Part shown: positions 44,812-57,118 of the stretch, piece after piece
How positions within the stretch are numbered: position 1 is the first letter of the stretch
Layout: each line of letters starts with the position of its first letter
Assembly (NCBI RefSeq): GCF_950295315.1
Contig: NC_080179.1
Location: 68,845,680 to 68,909,679 of the forward strand
Reading direction: 5' to 3'
Length of the DNA: 64,000 nt
Source of the DNA: Erinaceus europaeus
Taxonomy: Eukaryota > Chordata > Mammalia > Eulipotyphla > Erinaceidae
Notes under the pieces: generated by a model
The model's input: the letters and a program-made list of their open reading frames with translations, nothing else
Told to the model about the DNA's origin: nothing
Database searches by the model: none
Program-made: the position numbers and the translations under genes

Positions 44812-45460
44812 ACCCTTCAGCTTCATTACTCGGGTGAGACCTTTCCTTTCATGGTATTCTCTAATTCCATTTCAGGCAGTTCACTTTCTAACAAAGTCCC
44901 AAAACCTAGATATAGACCAGGTCCTGTGAGATAGAGCATATGTTCACACGTGTCCATAAACTAGGGCAAAATATATACCTGAAAGCAGAAGTACACAGTA
45001 GTCTGCAGTGAGTACCCCTCAACACTTCATCTGCACTTTTCCAGCCTTTAGGTCCATGATTGTTCAACAATTTGTTTGGCTTTGTATGTTAACTCTCTTT
45101 TCAGCCACCAAGTTCCAGATGCCAGCATGATGCTGACCAGACTTCCCTGGACAGACAACCCCACCAATGTGTCCTAGAGCTCCGCTTCCCCAGAGCCCTA
45201 CCCTACTAGGGAAAAAGAGAGACAGGCTGGGAGTGTGGATTGACCAGTAAACACCCATATTCAGTGGGGAAGCAATTAAAGAAGCCAGACCTTCCACCTT
45301 CTGCATCCCACAATGACTTTGGATGCATACTCCCAGAGGGATAAAGGATGGGAAAGCTATCAGGGGAGGGGATGGGATATGGAGATCTGGAGGTGGGAAT
45401 TGTGTGGAGTTGTACCCCTCTTGTCCTATGGTTTTGTTAATGTCTCCTTTTTTAAATAAA
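44812..45460 (+). mobile_element. family X copy
   Basis: Starts 'cagcttcattactcgggtga'. Contains 'ttaactctcttttcagccac' at about 45087-45106 (splice-acceptor-like) and ends 'tttaaataaataaatttta'. The family ORF is broken here by a stop ('gtgtcctagagc'). Confidence 0.8.
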
Positions 45461-45811
45461 TAAATTTTAAAAATATTTTTGATGGAACTATAAAAAAGAA
45501 ATGCATCCCTGTTGTAGAAAATTCAGAAATCTCTAATCGCAAAAGCAAAGGACACTCACCATCTAACAGCTGGATGCATTACTATTTAACATGCTGGGTG
45601 AGCTGAATCACTACTTTTTCCAAAGTAGAGAATGTCTTCCTTTCCCCTCAAGTTTGAAGAGACTTTCTAATTGTAGTGAAGTTCTTTACTTCCCTACTCT
45701 GACATGTGACCCAGGTTCAAACCAGGTCCCCACCACTCTGATGGTTGTTTAAGTGCTTTGGTCTCTCTTTCTTTTTACCTAAAAACAAACAAACAAACAA
45801 ACAAACAAGGG

Positions 45812-45955
45812 AGAGTGTGGCCTGGGTGGGAGATGTGGTGGATAAAGCATTGGATCGCAGAGCATGAGGTCCTGAGCTTGCTCCCAGGCACCACATGGAC
45901 TAGATTAATGCTTTTATCTCCCACCCTAACCATCAAATAAATAAATTAATGTTAA
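45812..45955 (+). repeat. type D SINE
   Basis: 'gggtgggagatgtggtggat', 'catgaggtcctgagcttgct' and tail 'catcaaataaataaattaat'. A (CAAA)n run precedes it at 45784-45807. Confidence 0.7.
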
Positions 45956-47010
45956 AAAATAAAGCAGGGAAGATAATATGCTCTGGTGCTAATCCTTGGG
46001 CTGATCTTTTAAATATCTTTCTAATTGAATGAAGGACATTAACCCTGGAAAAAAATGTTGTGGACAGCCAAACATTCTTGGCTTTGCAGTTCAAGGGGAA
46101 GTTGGTACCAGTTAAAACAGTAAAAGCTTTCTTTTAAAATCCCCCCCCCCCAATATGTTGAATATGGTGGAAACTACAGGGACCCACCAATTCAGTGTTT
46201 TTTTTCAGTATATTAATTCAGGTAGTAGAATTAATTTCAAGTTTAGTTCTATGTGAATCACTTATAGTGTTGATTTGTGATTTTGGTGACTTTATTTCTC
46301 TTTTTGCACCACAGCTACTTGTCACAAAGTGTGGTTAGTTCTGCCACATAATTACTATTCTTTTTATAATTTCTCTTCTAAAGCAGGGCTTCATTTTCTT
46401 CTTCGTTTTAAGTATCACCACTTGCTGTACTGGATCAGATCATCCTCCATAATTTTTCAAAGAGCTTTATACACACAGCTGCTTTGGCAAGTCAAGAATC
46501 AAACTGACAGCCCACTGGAAAGACATTCCCTGTCACAAGTCTAGAGAGACACCGAGTGACAGTTCCCAGGCTCAAGTGCAAGGTCTGCCTCTCAATCTTC
46601 TTCAGCTGGCTAGGATCTTGGCTGATTCAGGGTGCTGATGCCAGATGCAGAGGGCTTGAAGTAACAAAAACAAGTCTCCAGGAGGTAATGGGATTGACAG
46701 AATGTTTGCCTATCCCACAGACATCTCTGCAACAGGCAGCCAAATTTAATATATCCTTTGAGAGTCTGAGCACACACACTTTCCCCCGTTGAAACAGCCC
46801 AACTTTGATTATTTATCTGTTTATCTGTTGCATTCTTTCCAGCTTTTTGAGTGAGAATGTGAATCATCTTGCTGCTGTGTCTCTGGTGTTATAGCACAAT
46901 GAACACATCCAGTCAGGAAACTCACAGAAACCCAAAATCCTTTAGCACTGGAGAGATAAAGCATTGTAGGCTGTTTTTGAGGGGCCGTTCAGTTGGTGAT
47001 TTCAGTTGTG
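45956..47010. other. unique non-coding stretch
   Basis: Poly(C) at 46141-46150. No gene and no recognised repeat. Confidence 0.4.
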
Positions 47011-47011
47011 A

Positions 47012-47151
47012 TCCTTCCTTCCTTCCTTCCTTCCTTCCTTCCTTCCTTCCTTCCTTCCTTCTTCCCTTCCTTCCTTTCTTCCTTCCTTCCTTCCTTCCTT
47101 CCTTCCTTCCTTCCTTCCTTCCTTCCTTCCTTCCTTCCTTCCTTCCTTCCT
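47012..47151. repeat. (TTCC)n microsatellite
   Basis: About 34 units with a few interruptions. Frames across it on either strand are repetitive artefacts. Confidence 0.95.
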
Positions 47152-47177
47152 GTTCTTTCCTTTATTTTTCCTTTTTG

Positions 47178-47809
47178 CCAGAACATTTATTTATTCCCTT
47201 TTGTTGCCCTTGTTGTTTTATTGTTGTGGTTATTATTGTGTTATTGATGTTGTCATTGTCGGATAGGACAGAGAGAAATCGAGAGAAGAGGGGAAGACAG
47301 AGAGGGGAAGACAAAGAGAGACACCTGCAGACCTGCTTCACCACTTATGAAGTGACTCCCCTGCAGGTGGGTGCTGAGGAATTATTCTGATGCAGTCACC
47401 GCCCCCAGGTTTTACCACGCCCCGCGTTATCCTAGCAGTGCCCCCTTCAACCAGTCCTGCCCCCATACGACACCCCTGGTTGTCGCCCAATAAAAGCCCC
47501 CTCACCCCCCCCCCCCCCCCCCGGGCTCCTTGGGGTCGCGCTCTCTCTCTCTCTCTGCGTGGTGAGGTAGTGGGGACGGCCATTGTCGGCTGACTCCACG
47601 TGGCCTGAGCCACCCCCCCATCCTATAATAAAGATTGGTGTATCCCACTTGCTCCAGACCGCCTCTCTCTCTCTTTTCTGCGGTACAGCCCGACACCTGG
47701 CAACAACAACATCTGGGGCCTCGAACCGGGTTCCTTACATCGTTCCTTGCTCTTCCCGCCACCTGCGCTTAACCCGCCGAGCTACTACTGCCTGACTACC
47801 AGAACATTT
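47178..47809 (-). mobile_element. type A SINE with 11-bp target duplication, itself split by an LTR
   Basis: Flanked by CCAGAACATTT on both sides (47178-47188 and 47799-47809). SINE sequence is at 47189-47371 and 47712-47798. The interruption lies just before the reversed B box. Confidence 0.88.
47372..47711 (+). mobile_element. solo LTR, gammaretrovirus-like (class I)
   Basis: About 340 bp from 'tgctgaggaattattctgat' to 'cacctggcaacaacaaca'. It has a TATA element of the gammaretroviral form AATAAAAG preceded by CC (47489-47496) and a second AATAAA (47627-47632) as polyadenylation signal. C-rich U3 end with poly(C) at 47505-47522 and (TC)n. No internal viral sequence. A TGGG-type 4-bp duplication is possible, but the exact ends are not settled. 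Confidence 0.65.
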
Positions 47810-47908
47810 CTTAGCTCTGGCTTATGGTAGTGCTGGAGACTGAACCCGCGGCTTTAGAGCCTCAGATATGAAAGTCTTTTACTGCACCATTATGCTCTCT
47901 GTATAGCC

Positions 47909-48738
47909 TATCCAGTTCTGATCCTTGCTATTCCTGCGACTGCGTAAGAAGTGGCAGACTTCAAGCACTGGCGTTTGCTGGACTAAATAATTCATTTGGA
48001 GAGGAGAGTGTCAGTTTTCAAAGCTCAAGGGCACAATGTGTTTTTTCAGAGGGACAGCAAGACTGCTTACCGAGAAATATACCTGCCTTGTTGTGCGCGT
48101 GAGCCAGCTTTGAGTCCAGTCCCCTGTGGAACAGGGTAGAAGGTAGGGTGCACCTGAGTGCTCTGATTTCTTTCACTCTAAAATAACTGGCCTGGAGAGG
48201 TGAAGTCATGGAGACAACTTTTTTTTTTTTTTTTTTTTTTTTTTACTAATAGCACCACTGATTCTAGAAAGTTACTCCGTAACGCAGACTCTTGGCTGCT
48301 GAGCAGAGATAGGAATCGGGGAAATTCATCTTCATTACTAGAAACACATCACTTGCTTTTCTCAAAGTTTTCTCCACTTATAGTGCCAGGCCAGAATCCC
48401 ATGATTTCAAGGAACCATAAGTCATTAGCAGACAGTTTTTTGTTACCTTGACCTTAGTTCCCTGATATGTAAAAAGAGACTAAAATTAGTTGCATTGCAC
48501 AACTTTCTAAGAAGATGGTGTACTGGGGGGTTTTCATGTGGGATAAGGCACACACACTCAGCACACCGTTGTGAGTAGAGAGGTTACTCAAAGGGCATTA
48601 TTTAAAGATTTATAATCTTAGATACTGTAATTCTCATTGTATTACTTTGCCTTTGTTATTGTAACAAATTAATATAAATTTAACATCTTAAACAACATAA
48701 GTTATATATCTCTAAATCTGTATTTTAGAGGTCTTGTT
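47909..48738. other. non-coding stretch
   Basis: Poly(T) at 48219-48244. No gene. Confidence 0.45.
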
Positions 48739-49156
48739 AGAAATCTCACGGGGGGGCACGGGGGGGGGTCGGCGGCGGCATAGTGGGTTAAGCGCATGTG
48801 GCGCAAAGAGCAGGGACCGGCATAAGGATCCCGGTTCGAACCCCGGCTCCCCACCTGCAGGGGAGTGACTTCACAGGCGGTGAGGCAGGTCTGCAGGTGT
48901 CTGTCTTTCTCTCCCCCTCTCTGTCTTCCCCTCCTGTCTCCATTTCTCTCTGTCCTATCCAACAACGAACAACATCAACAATGGCAATAATAATAACCAC
49001 AACGAGGCTACAACAAGGGCAACAAAGGCGGGGGGGGGGGGGGGAGGCCTCTAGGAGCGGTGGATTCGGGGAGGCCTCTAGGAGCGGTGGATTCATGGTG
49101 CAAGCACCGAGCCCAGCAATAACCCTGGAGGGAAAAAAAAAAAAAAGAAATCTCAC
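48739..49156 (+). mobile_element. young type A SINE (long subtype) with 11-bp target duplication
   Basis: Body 48750-49145, flanked by AGAAATCTCAC (48739-48749 and 49146-49156). A small internal tandem duplication repeats 'gaggcctctaggagcggtgg' twice (about 49044 and 49071). A poly(G) run lies at 49030-49043. Confidence 0.9.
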
Positions 49157-49869
49157 CAGGTTAAAATCAGGACTTGGCAGGCTGATTCAGCCGTTTCTGG
49201 AGATGTCAGATCTGTTTTCTACTCATTCAGATTATTAGAAGAATTCGGTTGCTTGTGGTTGTACATGTGGGCTTTCAGCTGAGGGCTGCCCCAGCTCTGA
49301 GAGGCCGCTCTCTCCTCCTCGCCATTTTCAGGGCCAGCAGTGATGGTTGAGTCCTTTTTTTTGCCTGGGATCTCTCTTCTTTCTTCTCTAAGAAGAAAGG
49401 GGCCTCATCTTTCTAACTCAGCCTAGTCTCTGTTTCTGAGTACTGATAAGATACATTACTATACTGTACACACCGCTACCCAGATACTCCCATTTAAATC
49501 TCCCTACTTAAAGGTCTATGCTCTCACTAATATTCCTGAGCCCCCTTTGCTACAGAGCTAATATGTTTCCACGGTAGATTTCTGGGGAGGACATTATCCT
49601 GATTCACACACGTAGCTTTTTTTTTACACTAAGAAAAACACATTATGGTTGGGTCTTATAATTTTTGAGAGGTCTTTCTTACTCTCACGTGAGTTCTATT
49701 TTTTTTATATCCAGTACACCCAGCATTTTAACATGTTTATTTCCATCAAATAATCTATCCTATACTCCACTTTTCATGCCTGAGTACCTCTTACCTCCTA
49801 CTCTTTTTTGTTCCTTTTTCTTCTAGTCGATGATTTCCATAACTACTAACCTTTTATTACAATTAACAT
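49157..49869. other. non-coding stretch
   Basis: No gene or recognised repeat. Confidence 0.45.
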
Positions 49870-50135
49870 TTAAAAAAATATTTTATTTATTCACTTTTGT
49901 TGCCCTTGTTGTGGTTGTGGTTGTTGATGTTGTTATCCATTGTTGGATAGGACAGAGAGAAATGGAGAGAGGAGGGGAAGACAGAGGGGGGGAGAGAAAG
50001 GTAGACACCTGCAGACCTGCTTCACTGCCTGTGAAGCGACTTCCTGCCGGGGGCTCCAAGCGGGATCCTTACGCCGGTCCTTGCGCTTTGCGCCACCTGT
50101 GCTTAACCCGCTGCGCTATGGCCCGACTCCCTACA
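49870..50135 (-). mobile_element. type A SINE
   Basis: 'cttttgttgcccttgttgtg', 'ggataggacagagagaaatg', 'cacctgtgcttaacccgctg' and 'gcccgactcccta'. A short deletion removes part of the segment before the B box. Confidence 0.85.
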
Positions 50136-50287
50136 GTGACCATTATATGTGTCATATGTAGCTTTCATTCTTAACTTTTCTATCAAGCGATTTTGTTATT
50201 ATCTAGATGTTCTCTCTATAAGTGCTTGGCTCCTGCATTCTGGGCTCTTAGAATAATTTTAAGACTTTATAAAAATGGACTAGAAGA

Positions 50288-50490
50288 GCCAGGTGTTGGC
50301 ACACCTGGTTAAGCGCATACACTATAGTGCACAAGGACCTGGGTTCAAGCCCCTGGTCCCCCACTTGCAGGGGGAAGGCTTGAGGAGTGGGGCAGCAGGG
50401 CTTCAGGTGTCTCTCTCTCTCTCCCTCTCTATCTCCCTCTCTCCTCTCAATTTTTCTCTGTCTCTATTCAATAATAGATAAATATTTCAA
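50288..50490 (+). repeat. type B SINE
   Basis: 'ggcacacctggttaagcgca' head, 'ctgggttcaagcccctggtc' B box and (TC)n tail. Confidence 0.8.
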
Positions 50491-50769
50491 TAAAATTGAA
50501 CTAGACATAAAGAAATGCATTAATTTGAGGAACTTCCTTCATCTTGAAAATAAATTATATCATTTAATTTTTATTATAAATTTAAATCATAAAAGTAATA
50601 CATACTAAATGCAAAATTATATATATATAACACATTAACTGCTCCTTAATTTGAGATAATACCAGGTTAATGAAAGTTATTAGTTTCTGTACTCTGTGTT
50701 CTATTTTACCCTACTCAAGTAGTATTAAACACAGAATCATTTCTTTTTCATTTGCTACAGTGGGTTAGC

Positions 50770-51225
50770 TTGCATCTTTCAGAATTGATACCGTGAAGTC
50801 CTAACCCATTTTACCTCAGAATATGACCTTATTTGGAGTCATTGCAGACATAATTAGTAAAGAGGAGATTATTAGAATGGGTCTCTTAATCAACTGTGAC
50901 AGGTGTTCTTATACAAAAGGGGGAATCTGGACTTAGATATTGACACAGGGAGAATGGTATGTAAAAGCTAAGACAGAGAGAGAAAGAGAGAGAGAGAGAC
51001 TGAAGTGATGGTTCTACAAACTAAGCAATGCCCAAGATTACTGAAAAACAATTAGAAGCAAGGCAAGAGAGGGATGTGGAACAGATTCTCTCTCATAATT
51101 CTCAAAACTAACCAAGCCAACACATTTGTCTTGGACCTCCAGTCTCAGGATCCATGGAGTAATAAATTTCGGTAATTTAGGTCACTAACTTTATGATGCT
51201 GTGTTATAGTAGACTTGGCAAATAA
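50770..51225 (+). mobile_element. MaLR-type ancient LTR (MLT/MST-like)
   Basis: Block order matches the mammalian MaLR LTR consensus as remembered: 'gaagtcctaacccattttac', 'gaccttatttggagtcattg', 'gacaggtgttcttatacaaa', 'cttggacctccagtctcagg' and 'taataaatttcggtaattta'. Forward sense. Shared by all placental mammals. Confidence 0.65.
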
Positions 51226-51537
51226 ATATGTAAGACATAGCACAAGTTACCTCGCAGCATGCTTTTTTTCATTTGTCAGGAAACACTGTAAGCAGCATAT
51301 CTTATCAAGGTTACTTTCACACTGTGTACAGGAATGTGGAATGTGAAAATGGGAGTTGCTCAAGACTCAGGTCAAGATTGGGTCTTGGAAGCAGTAGAAG
51401 TCTTGGAATAATTGCAATAGAGGGAAATAGGCTGACATGGATTTTGGCAAAGCAGGTAGGAAGTCAGAGTAGCCTCTGAGGATTTTGCTTGTCAGTTTCC
51501 TGAAAAACCAGCACAGAATTTGAAACCTCATACTCTG

Positions 51538-51720
51538 AGATGGGGAGATAGCATAATGCTTATGCAAATAACTTTCATGCCTGAAGCTCTGTGGTTCCCA
51601 GGTTCAATCCCCAGCAGCCACCTTCAGCCAGAATGGAGCGATGCTTTGGTTTCTTTCTCTCTGTATCTCTTGCACTGAAATGAATTTGCATATGCAAATA
51701 AAACCACTGTTTAAAAAAAA
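51538..51720 (+). repeat. type C SINE
   Basis: 'gatggggagatagcataatg', 'cccaggttcaatccccagca', '...tttgcatatgcaaataaaac', A-run. Near complete. Confidence 0.75.
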
Positions 51721-53200
51721 AGAAGAAAGAAAGAAAGAAAAGGAAATCTTACACTCTGCTAGGTGCATCTGTGGTACCATATCTTAAGCACTGGCTGAAT
51801 GGGTACAGTAGGTCCCTATTAAATTTTCAAGAAAATAAAGATAAAACAAATAACCAAACTTATTTCAAGTCTTCAGTAACTTTGAAACTAGGAATTCCTT
51901 TGTCTTCAAGCAGAACTACCCTACTTTGGTGGAAATGCAGACCTTTAGTGGTGAAAATGCAGTATTTTATCTCTAACTGAGGAATGTTTGACTTGAGGAA
52001 ATAAAATCTGACATAAGTGTTTGAAGAATTCATCCCTGTAAATATTTTAAAGATGGACAAGGGTGTGAAGAGTGGGTTGGGGGTGATTTTTACTCCTAGG
52101 AAAAATGGTAACCTCTAGATAACAGTTTCTACAAATCAACATCTCCCTATCAAAAATTTGAATGAATTCCTGGCCACAGCAAATAGCACATTGTTTTCAG
52201 TACATTTTGTATGCCTTTTAAGTCTAGCTTTCCAAAGGTTTTAAGGATTTATAAGATGAGTTAAATGCCAGAAATTCTCTACATGTTCACACCATTCTTG
52301 GATTGATTTATCCATGGACTGAAGTGGCAATGGAAAAAATAAGCAGCTCCTGCTTCCTTTTAAGGCCGCTCATCTGAAATAGAGTACACAGTGTGTGGAG
52401 CTGAAATAGGATGGTTTATTTACGGAGCAAATATTAGGGTTATTTTGCTACACCATCAGGTAATGTTTCGTTTTGCCTAATTTGGCAAGAATATGGACCT
52501 ACTGAGTTATCAGCAAAATATTAAGGCTAAAAATATTCTCAACTTGCATTATATTTCTTAAGTTGACTGTGGAAGCATGTTGTTATTTATGCCAACTTTA
52601 TTATTGACCTTGAAATTAATTCTATCTTTTAGAAGTATCTAAATCCAAAGCTTAGCTTAAGGGCCTAGTAATCACTTCATTAACAAAACATTGACCATTT
52701 ACTCTTTTGTTGGATATATTAAAGGGTGTCTTCTACACTATGTTTTACCATTTCTGTCAGGATATATACTTGACTATCTGACCAGAATAAAGTGATATTA
52801 GAAAATTGTATTTAATTAAAGCAAGTCCAATACCAAACAACACCAAACCAATGTGATAACTTCATCTTTATATTTACTTTGCATATTATGTGGAAAATAA
52901 TTTATTATATGGGAACTTGAGACTTATGAACTACAGATCCAAATTATTACAGGGAAAGGGAGAAGAAAATAATTGCCTTACTAGAAAATAGTACCAAGGA
53001 ACTAAGGGACCACTGGTATATCTATGCCTGAACGAAACTAAATGTTTTATAACTTAAAGGTTTTCAAAATATGGACTTACGTTAATTTTTTATTGCCTAA
53101 TCTGTCTGAAATGATAGAAATCCAGAAGACAGGTAATAATTTCAGCAATGTTGGAATAATACTGATTTTTCTTTAGCCCTCACATATGTTTATGGTTTGT
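51721..53200. other. unique non-coding stretch
   Basis: An (AAAG)n start at 51720-51740, then about 1.4 kb of unique AT-rich sequence with no gene. Confidence 0.4.
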
Positions 53201-53576
53201 TTTTTTCTATTTTTTCTTTATTGGGGGATTAATGGTTTACAGTTAACAGAAAAATACAGTAGTTTGTACATGTGTAACATTTCTCAGTTTTCCACATAAT
53301 AATCTAACCACTCCCCCCCTTCCCTACATCCCCCGCACCCTCCTCTGCCATCAGGACCCCACCACCCCAGAGTCTTTACTTTGGTGCAATACACCAACTC
53401 CAGTCCAAGTTCTGCTTTATGTTTTTCCTTCTGTTCTTATTTTTCAACTTATGTTTATGTGTGGGATCATCCCATATTCATCCTTCTCTTTCTGGCTTAT
53501 CTCACTAAACATGTTTCCTTCAGGCTCCATCCAAGATGAGGAGAAGAAGGTGAGTTTACCATTTTAATAACTGATA

Positions 53577-53585
53577 TATATGTGT

Positions 53586-53639
<54 letters not shown>

Positions 53640-53640
53640 C
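53577..53640. repeat. (TACATA)n microsatellite
   Basis: About ten hexamer units of TACATA at the position where L1 3' ends carry 'gtatatatac'. Confidence 0.9.
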
Positions 53641-53784
53641 ACAACTTACTAAGCTACTCATTTGTTGTTGGAGACCTGGGTTGCTTCTAGATTTTGGCTA
53701 TTAAAAATTGTGCTGCTATAAACATAGGTAAACACAAATCTTTTTGCATGGGTATATTTGATTCCTTAGGATATATCCTTAAGA

Positions 53785-54111
53785 AAGGAATTTCAGGAAG
53801 TCGGGCAGTAGTGTAGTGGGTTACGCACACATGGCACAAAGTGCAAGGACCGGCATAAGGATCCCGCTTCGAGCCCCCCAGCTCTCTACCTGCAGGGGGG
53901 TCACTTCACAAGTGGTGAAGCAAGTCTGCAGGTGTCTATCTTTTTCTCCCCCTCTCTGTCTTCCCCTCCTCTCTCCATTTCTCTCTATCCTATCCAGCAA
54001 CGATGACATCAATAACAACAATAATAACTACAACAATAAAAAACAAGGGCAACAAAAGGGAATAAATAAATAAATAAATAAATATTTTTTTAAAAAAGCA
54101 AGGAATTTCAG
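53785..54111 (+). mobile_element. young type A SINE with 12-bp target duplication inside L1
   Basis: Body 53797-54099, flanked by AAGGAATTTCAG (53785-53796 and 54100-54111). The flanks join into continuous L1. Tail is (AATA)n. Confidence 0.92.
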
Positions 54112-54557
54112 AGTCACAGGGTAGGTCCACTTCCAGCCTTCTGAGAGTGCTCCAGACTGCTCTCCACAGGGGTTGGACCAATTAACATTCCCACCAGTGG
54201 TGCAGGAGGGTTCCTTTGTCCCCACCTCTCCAGCATTTGTTTATGCTACCTTTTCTGAATTTGACATTCTCATAGGAGTGAAGTGATATCTCACTGTTGT
54301 CTTTATTTGCATTTCTTTGACAATCAATGGCTTGGACCATATGTTCATATGTTTGTCTTTTAGATCTCTTCTGTACAGTATATTCTATTCATACCCTCTC
54401 CCCATTTTTGGATGGGGTCATTTGTTTTCTTGTTGCTGAGTTTGGTGAGCTCTTTATGTATTTTTGTTACTAGCCTTTTATCTGATGTATGGTATGTAAA
54501 GATCTCCTTCCATTCTGTAAGGGGTCTCTGTTTGGATGCATGCTTTTTTTTCTTCTG

Positions 54558-54590
<33 letters not shown>
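54558..54590. repeat. (AC)n microsatellite
   Basis: About 15 AC units inside the L1 copy, followed by an (AG)n run at 54599-54615. Confidence 0.9.
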
Positions 54591-54594
<4 letters not shown>

Positions 54595-55444
54595 CGAAAG
54601 AGAGAGAGAGAGAGAAAACAGCTATTTAATTTGATGTGGTTTATTTTTGTTCCAGTCTACCTTGCAATTGGATTCATATCATTGAAGATGCCTTTAAAAT
54701 TTAGATGGAGAAGAGTTCTGCTAATATTTTCCTCTAAGTATTTGATAGTTTCTGGTCTAACACCAAAGTCATGGATCTATCTGGAATCTACTTTTGTGTC
54801 TGTTGAAATGTAGTGGTTTAGTTTCATTCTTTTGCATGCTTTATCCCAATTTTTCCAGCACCGTTTGTTGAAGAGACTCTCTTTTCCTCATTTAATAATC
54901 TGGGCACCTTTGTTGAAGATTAGGTGTCCATAGCTGTGCGGGCTTATTTCTGGCCTCCAAATTCTATTCCACTGGTCAGTGTGTCTATTTTTAGTTCCAG
55001 TTTTGATGACAGTGGCCCTATAATGCAATCTGAGGCTGGGAGAATGATGCCTCCAGTTCTGTCCTTTCTTCTCAAAATTGTTTCGACAGTTCTAGGTATT
55101 TTCGGGTTCTAGATAAACATTTTATGCTTTTGTTCTATTCTACTAAATAAATTGGGTGGAGCCCTGCTGGAGACTGCATTAAATTTGTATATGGCTGTGG
55201 GTAGTATATTTATTTTGGTGCTGTTAATTCTTCTAACCCATGATTATGGAGTGTCCACTTCTGTATGTCTATTTCTATTGGATAGTGATTTTCATTGTTT
55301 TTCTGTTGCTATAGTAAAAGTGATTGATTTCTGGATTTCTTCTGACTTAATGTTCGCAAAGAGGAATACCGCCAACTTTTTTGTTGTTGCTAATTTTATA
55401 GCCTGATACCTTACTGTTGTACCTGAATATTTTTTTTCTACCAG

Positions 55445-56260
55445 GATTTTATTTATTTTTTCTTTTTTAATTGGTGATTTAATAATGATAAACAAGGTTG
55501 TAGGATAAGAGGGATATAATGGCACACAGTTCCCACCACCAGCGTTCCACATCCCATCGTCTCAACTGGAAGCTTCCCTATTCTTTATTCATCTAGGGGT
55601 AAGGACCAAAGATCTGTATGTGGTGTAGATGGTGGGAAGTCTGGCTTTTGTAATTGCTTCTCCACTATACATGAGTCTTGACAGTTTAATCCATCACCCC
55701 ACCTATCTTTTCCAAGTGGGGCAGGGCTCTGGAGAGGTGAGGTTCCAGGACACAGTGGTGAGGTTATCTGCCCAGTGAAGTCAAGTTGGCATCATGCATG
55801 GTAGCATCTGCAATTTGGTGGCTGGAAAGCATTAAGATATAATGCAGAACAGATTGTTTAGTAATCAGGAACCTAAAGGTAAGAATATAGCAGATGAAAT
55901 TTGGGGCCTTCATTTTGGAAGAAGTTAGGAAGTCTATTTTAGGTATATTCCAAGGGGCCCATGACTTTACTAAATTTTGCCTGAGTCCGATAGCTAACAT
56001 GCTGGTGAGCTGAAAGTACTGTCTAGGAAGATGGTGTCAGACTTGAGAACAGGACCAGAAAGCTGGATCAGGGTAGAAAGTATCATACACACCATCACCA
56101 TATTTTTATGTCCTTTGACATTATTTGCATATAGCTGTGCCACTGGTTGCTTTTGTTCTCCCTGGACTAAGCTTTTAAGAGAGTCAACATATCGAAGACT
56201 CAGCCTATGTATCAAAAAGACTCAGTCTGTGCTTTAAAAAGTTTGAGACATTCAATCAGT
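55445..56260 (-). mobile_element. family X copy
   Basis: Reversed tail, 'acacagttcccaccaccagc', 'atctgcccagtgaagtcaag', 'ccgatagctaacatgctggt', '...caaaaagactcagtctgtgc'. Same subfamily as the copy at 10098. Its upstream extent may reach about 56380, where TATA-like 'gatataaaaacgag' occurs. Confidence 0.7.
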
Positions 56261-57080
56261 TTTAAGCAAAGACACATTTGCGCCATTCTTTGCATACTCT
56301 TACTACGAAGATATAAAAACGAGTCTTCAGTTTTATAACTTGGACTTTGCTGCTGTAGAAAGGTACCTGGTGGTGGTAACTCTGACTGCTGGCACGCCTA
56401 GTAGAGATAGATCCTGGCAGATCCGTACTGGCAGCTGAGTCTGCCTGAGAGTGGCTAGTCGTTCTCTCACCCCATGGGAGGCTCCTGGGAGCTCAGTGTG
56501 GCTGAATCAGAGGCAAGGGCAGCCAGCCGCACCCCTGGAAGTGAGATCATCTCCAGCTAGGCACTCAGCATCATCAGGTGTTCATGAGGCGTTTTTTCAA
56601 AGCTTGTGACTACAGTATATGCTTGCTTGCACTGTCAACACAGTTGAGATCTGTCTTAGGCCAGTAAGATACACAAACTGGAGAATTTTCTAACTGTCCA
56701 AGTATTTTTTTTTTTTTTAGGTCCAATTCTTTTACTTATGGAAGTAGACAGCTATGAGAAGGTTAAGTAACCTTTTGTAATGCTGTCATAAGGGAAAGGT
56801 TTTCATTTCTTAGATTCTTTCTCTATCCCAGGTCCTTGGTGCTAAGGGGATTGCAGATGAGAATAGGGAGAGCAGTGTTCTTAAGTTGAAAATTAATCTA
56901 AGAGCAAAAGGTCTCATTTCATTCTAATTGATCTCCCAGGAGATCCTAGCTAGAATCCTGAGGTAAAAATTGAAATCTATGAAGATTGCTAGAGAATTTT
57001 CTCTCCAGAATCAAATGAGAATACTAATGTACAGTAATCCTTTACAAAGGAACATAATCCTAAAACTTGTGGTGAGTGTA
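56261..57080. other. non-coding stretch
   Basis: 56340-56600 is moderately GC-rich with no recognised identity, and may be the 5' part of the adjoining family X copy. Poly(T) at 56706-56718. Confidence 0.35.
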
Positions 57081-57084
57081 GTGA

Positions 57085-57118
57085 CACACACGCACACACA
57101 TACACACAGACACACACG
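57085..57118. repeat. imperfect (AC)n microsatellite
   Basis: AC units with G and T interruptions. Confidence 0.85.

Larger units (their letters stand above)
47160..47908 (-). repeat. type C SINE, outer host of a three-level nest
   Basis: The tail side is 47160-47188 and the remainder 47799-47908 ('tctggcttatggtagtgctg', 'gagcctcagatatgaaagtc', 'gcaccattatgctctc'). It is interrupted by a type A SINE. Confidence 0.75.
53205..55435 (-). mobile_element. L1 3' half, antisense, split by a SINE
   Basis: The 3'UTR side is 53205-53560 and the continuing ORF2 side 53640-53784, then 54112-55435. Landmarks are 'gtttgtacatgtgtaacatt', 'gtgctgctataaacataggt', 'attcccaccagtggtgcagg', 'cactgttgtctttatttgca', 'cgtttgttgaagagactctc' and 'ctctattccactggtcagtg'-like. 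Longer and better preserved than the 27675 copy, but the minus-strand ORF2 is broken. Confidence 0.75.

Noticed and set aside
46869..47390. 173-codon frame with LPSFLPSF repeats
   Set aside because: Translation of the (TTCC)n microsatellite followed by antisense SINE.
53577..53640. CRISPR-like or direct-repeat array
   Set aside because: Plain hexamer microsatellite without spacers. All other tandem tracts in the window are also simple repeats.
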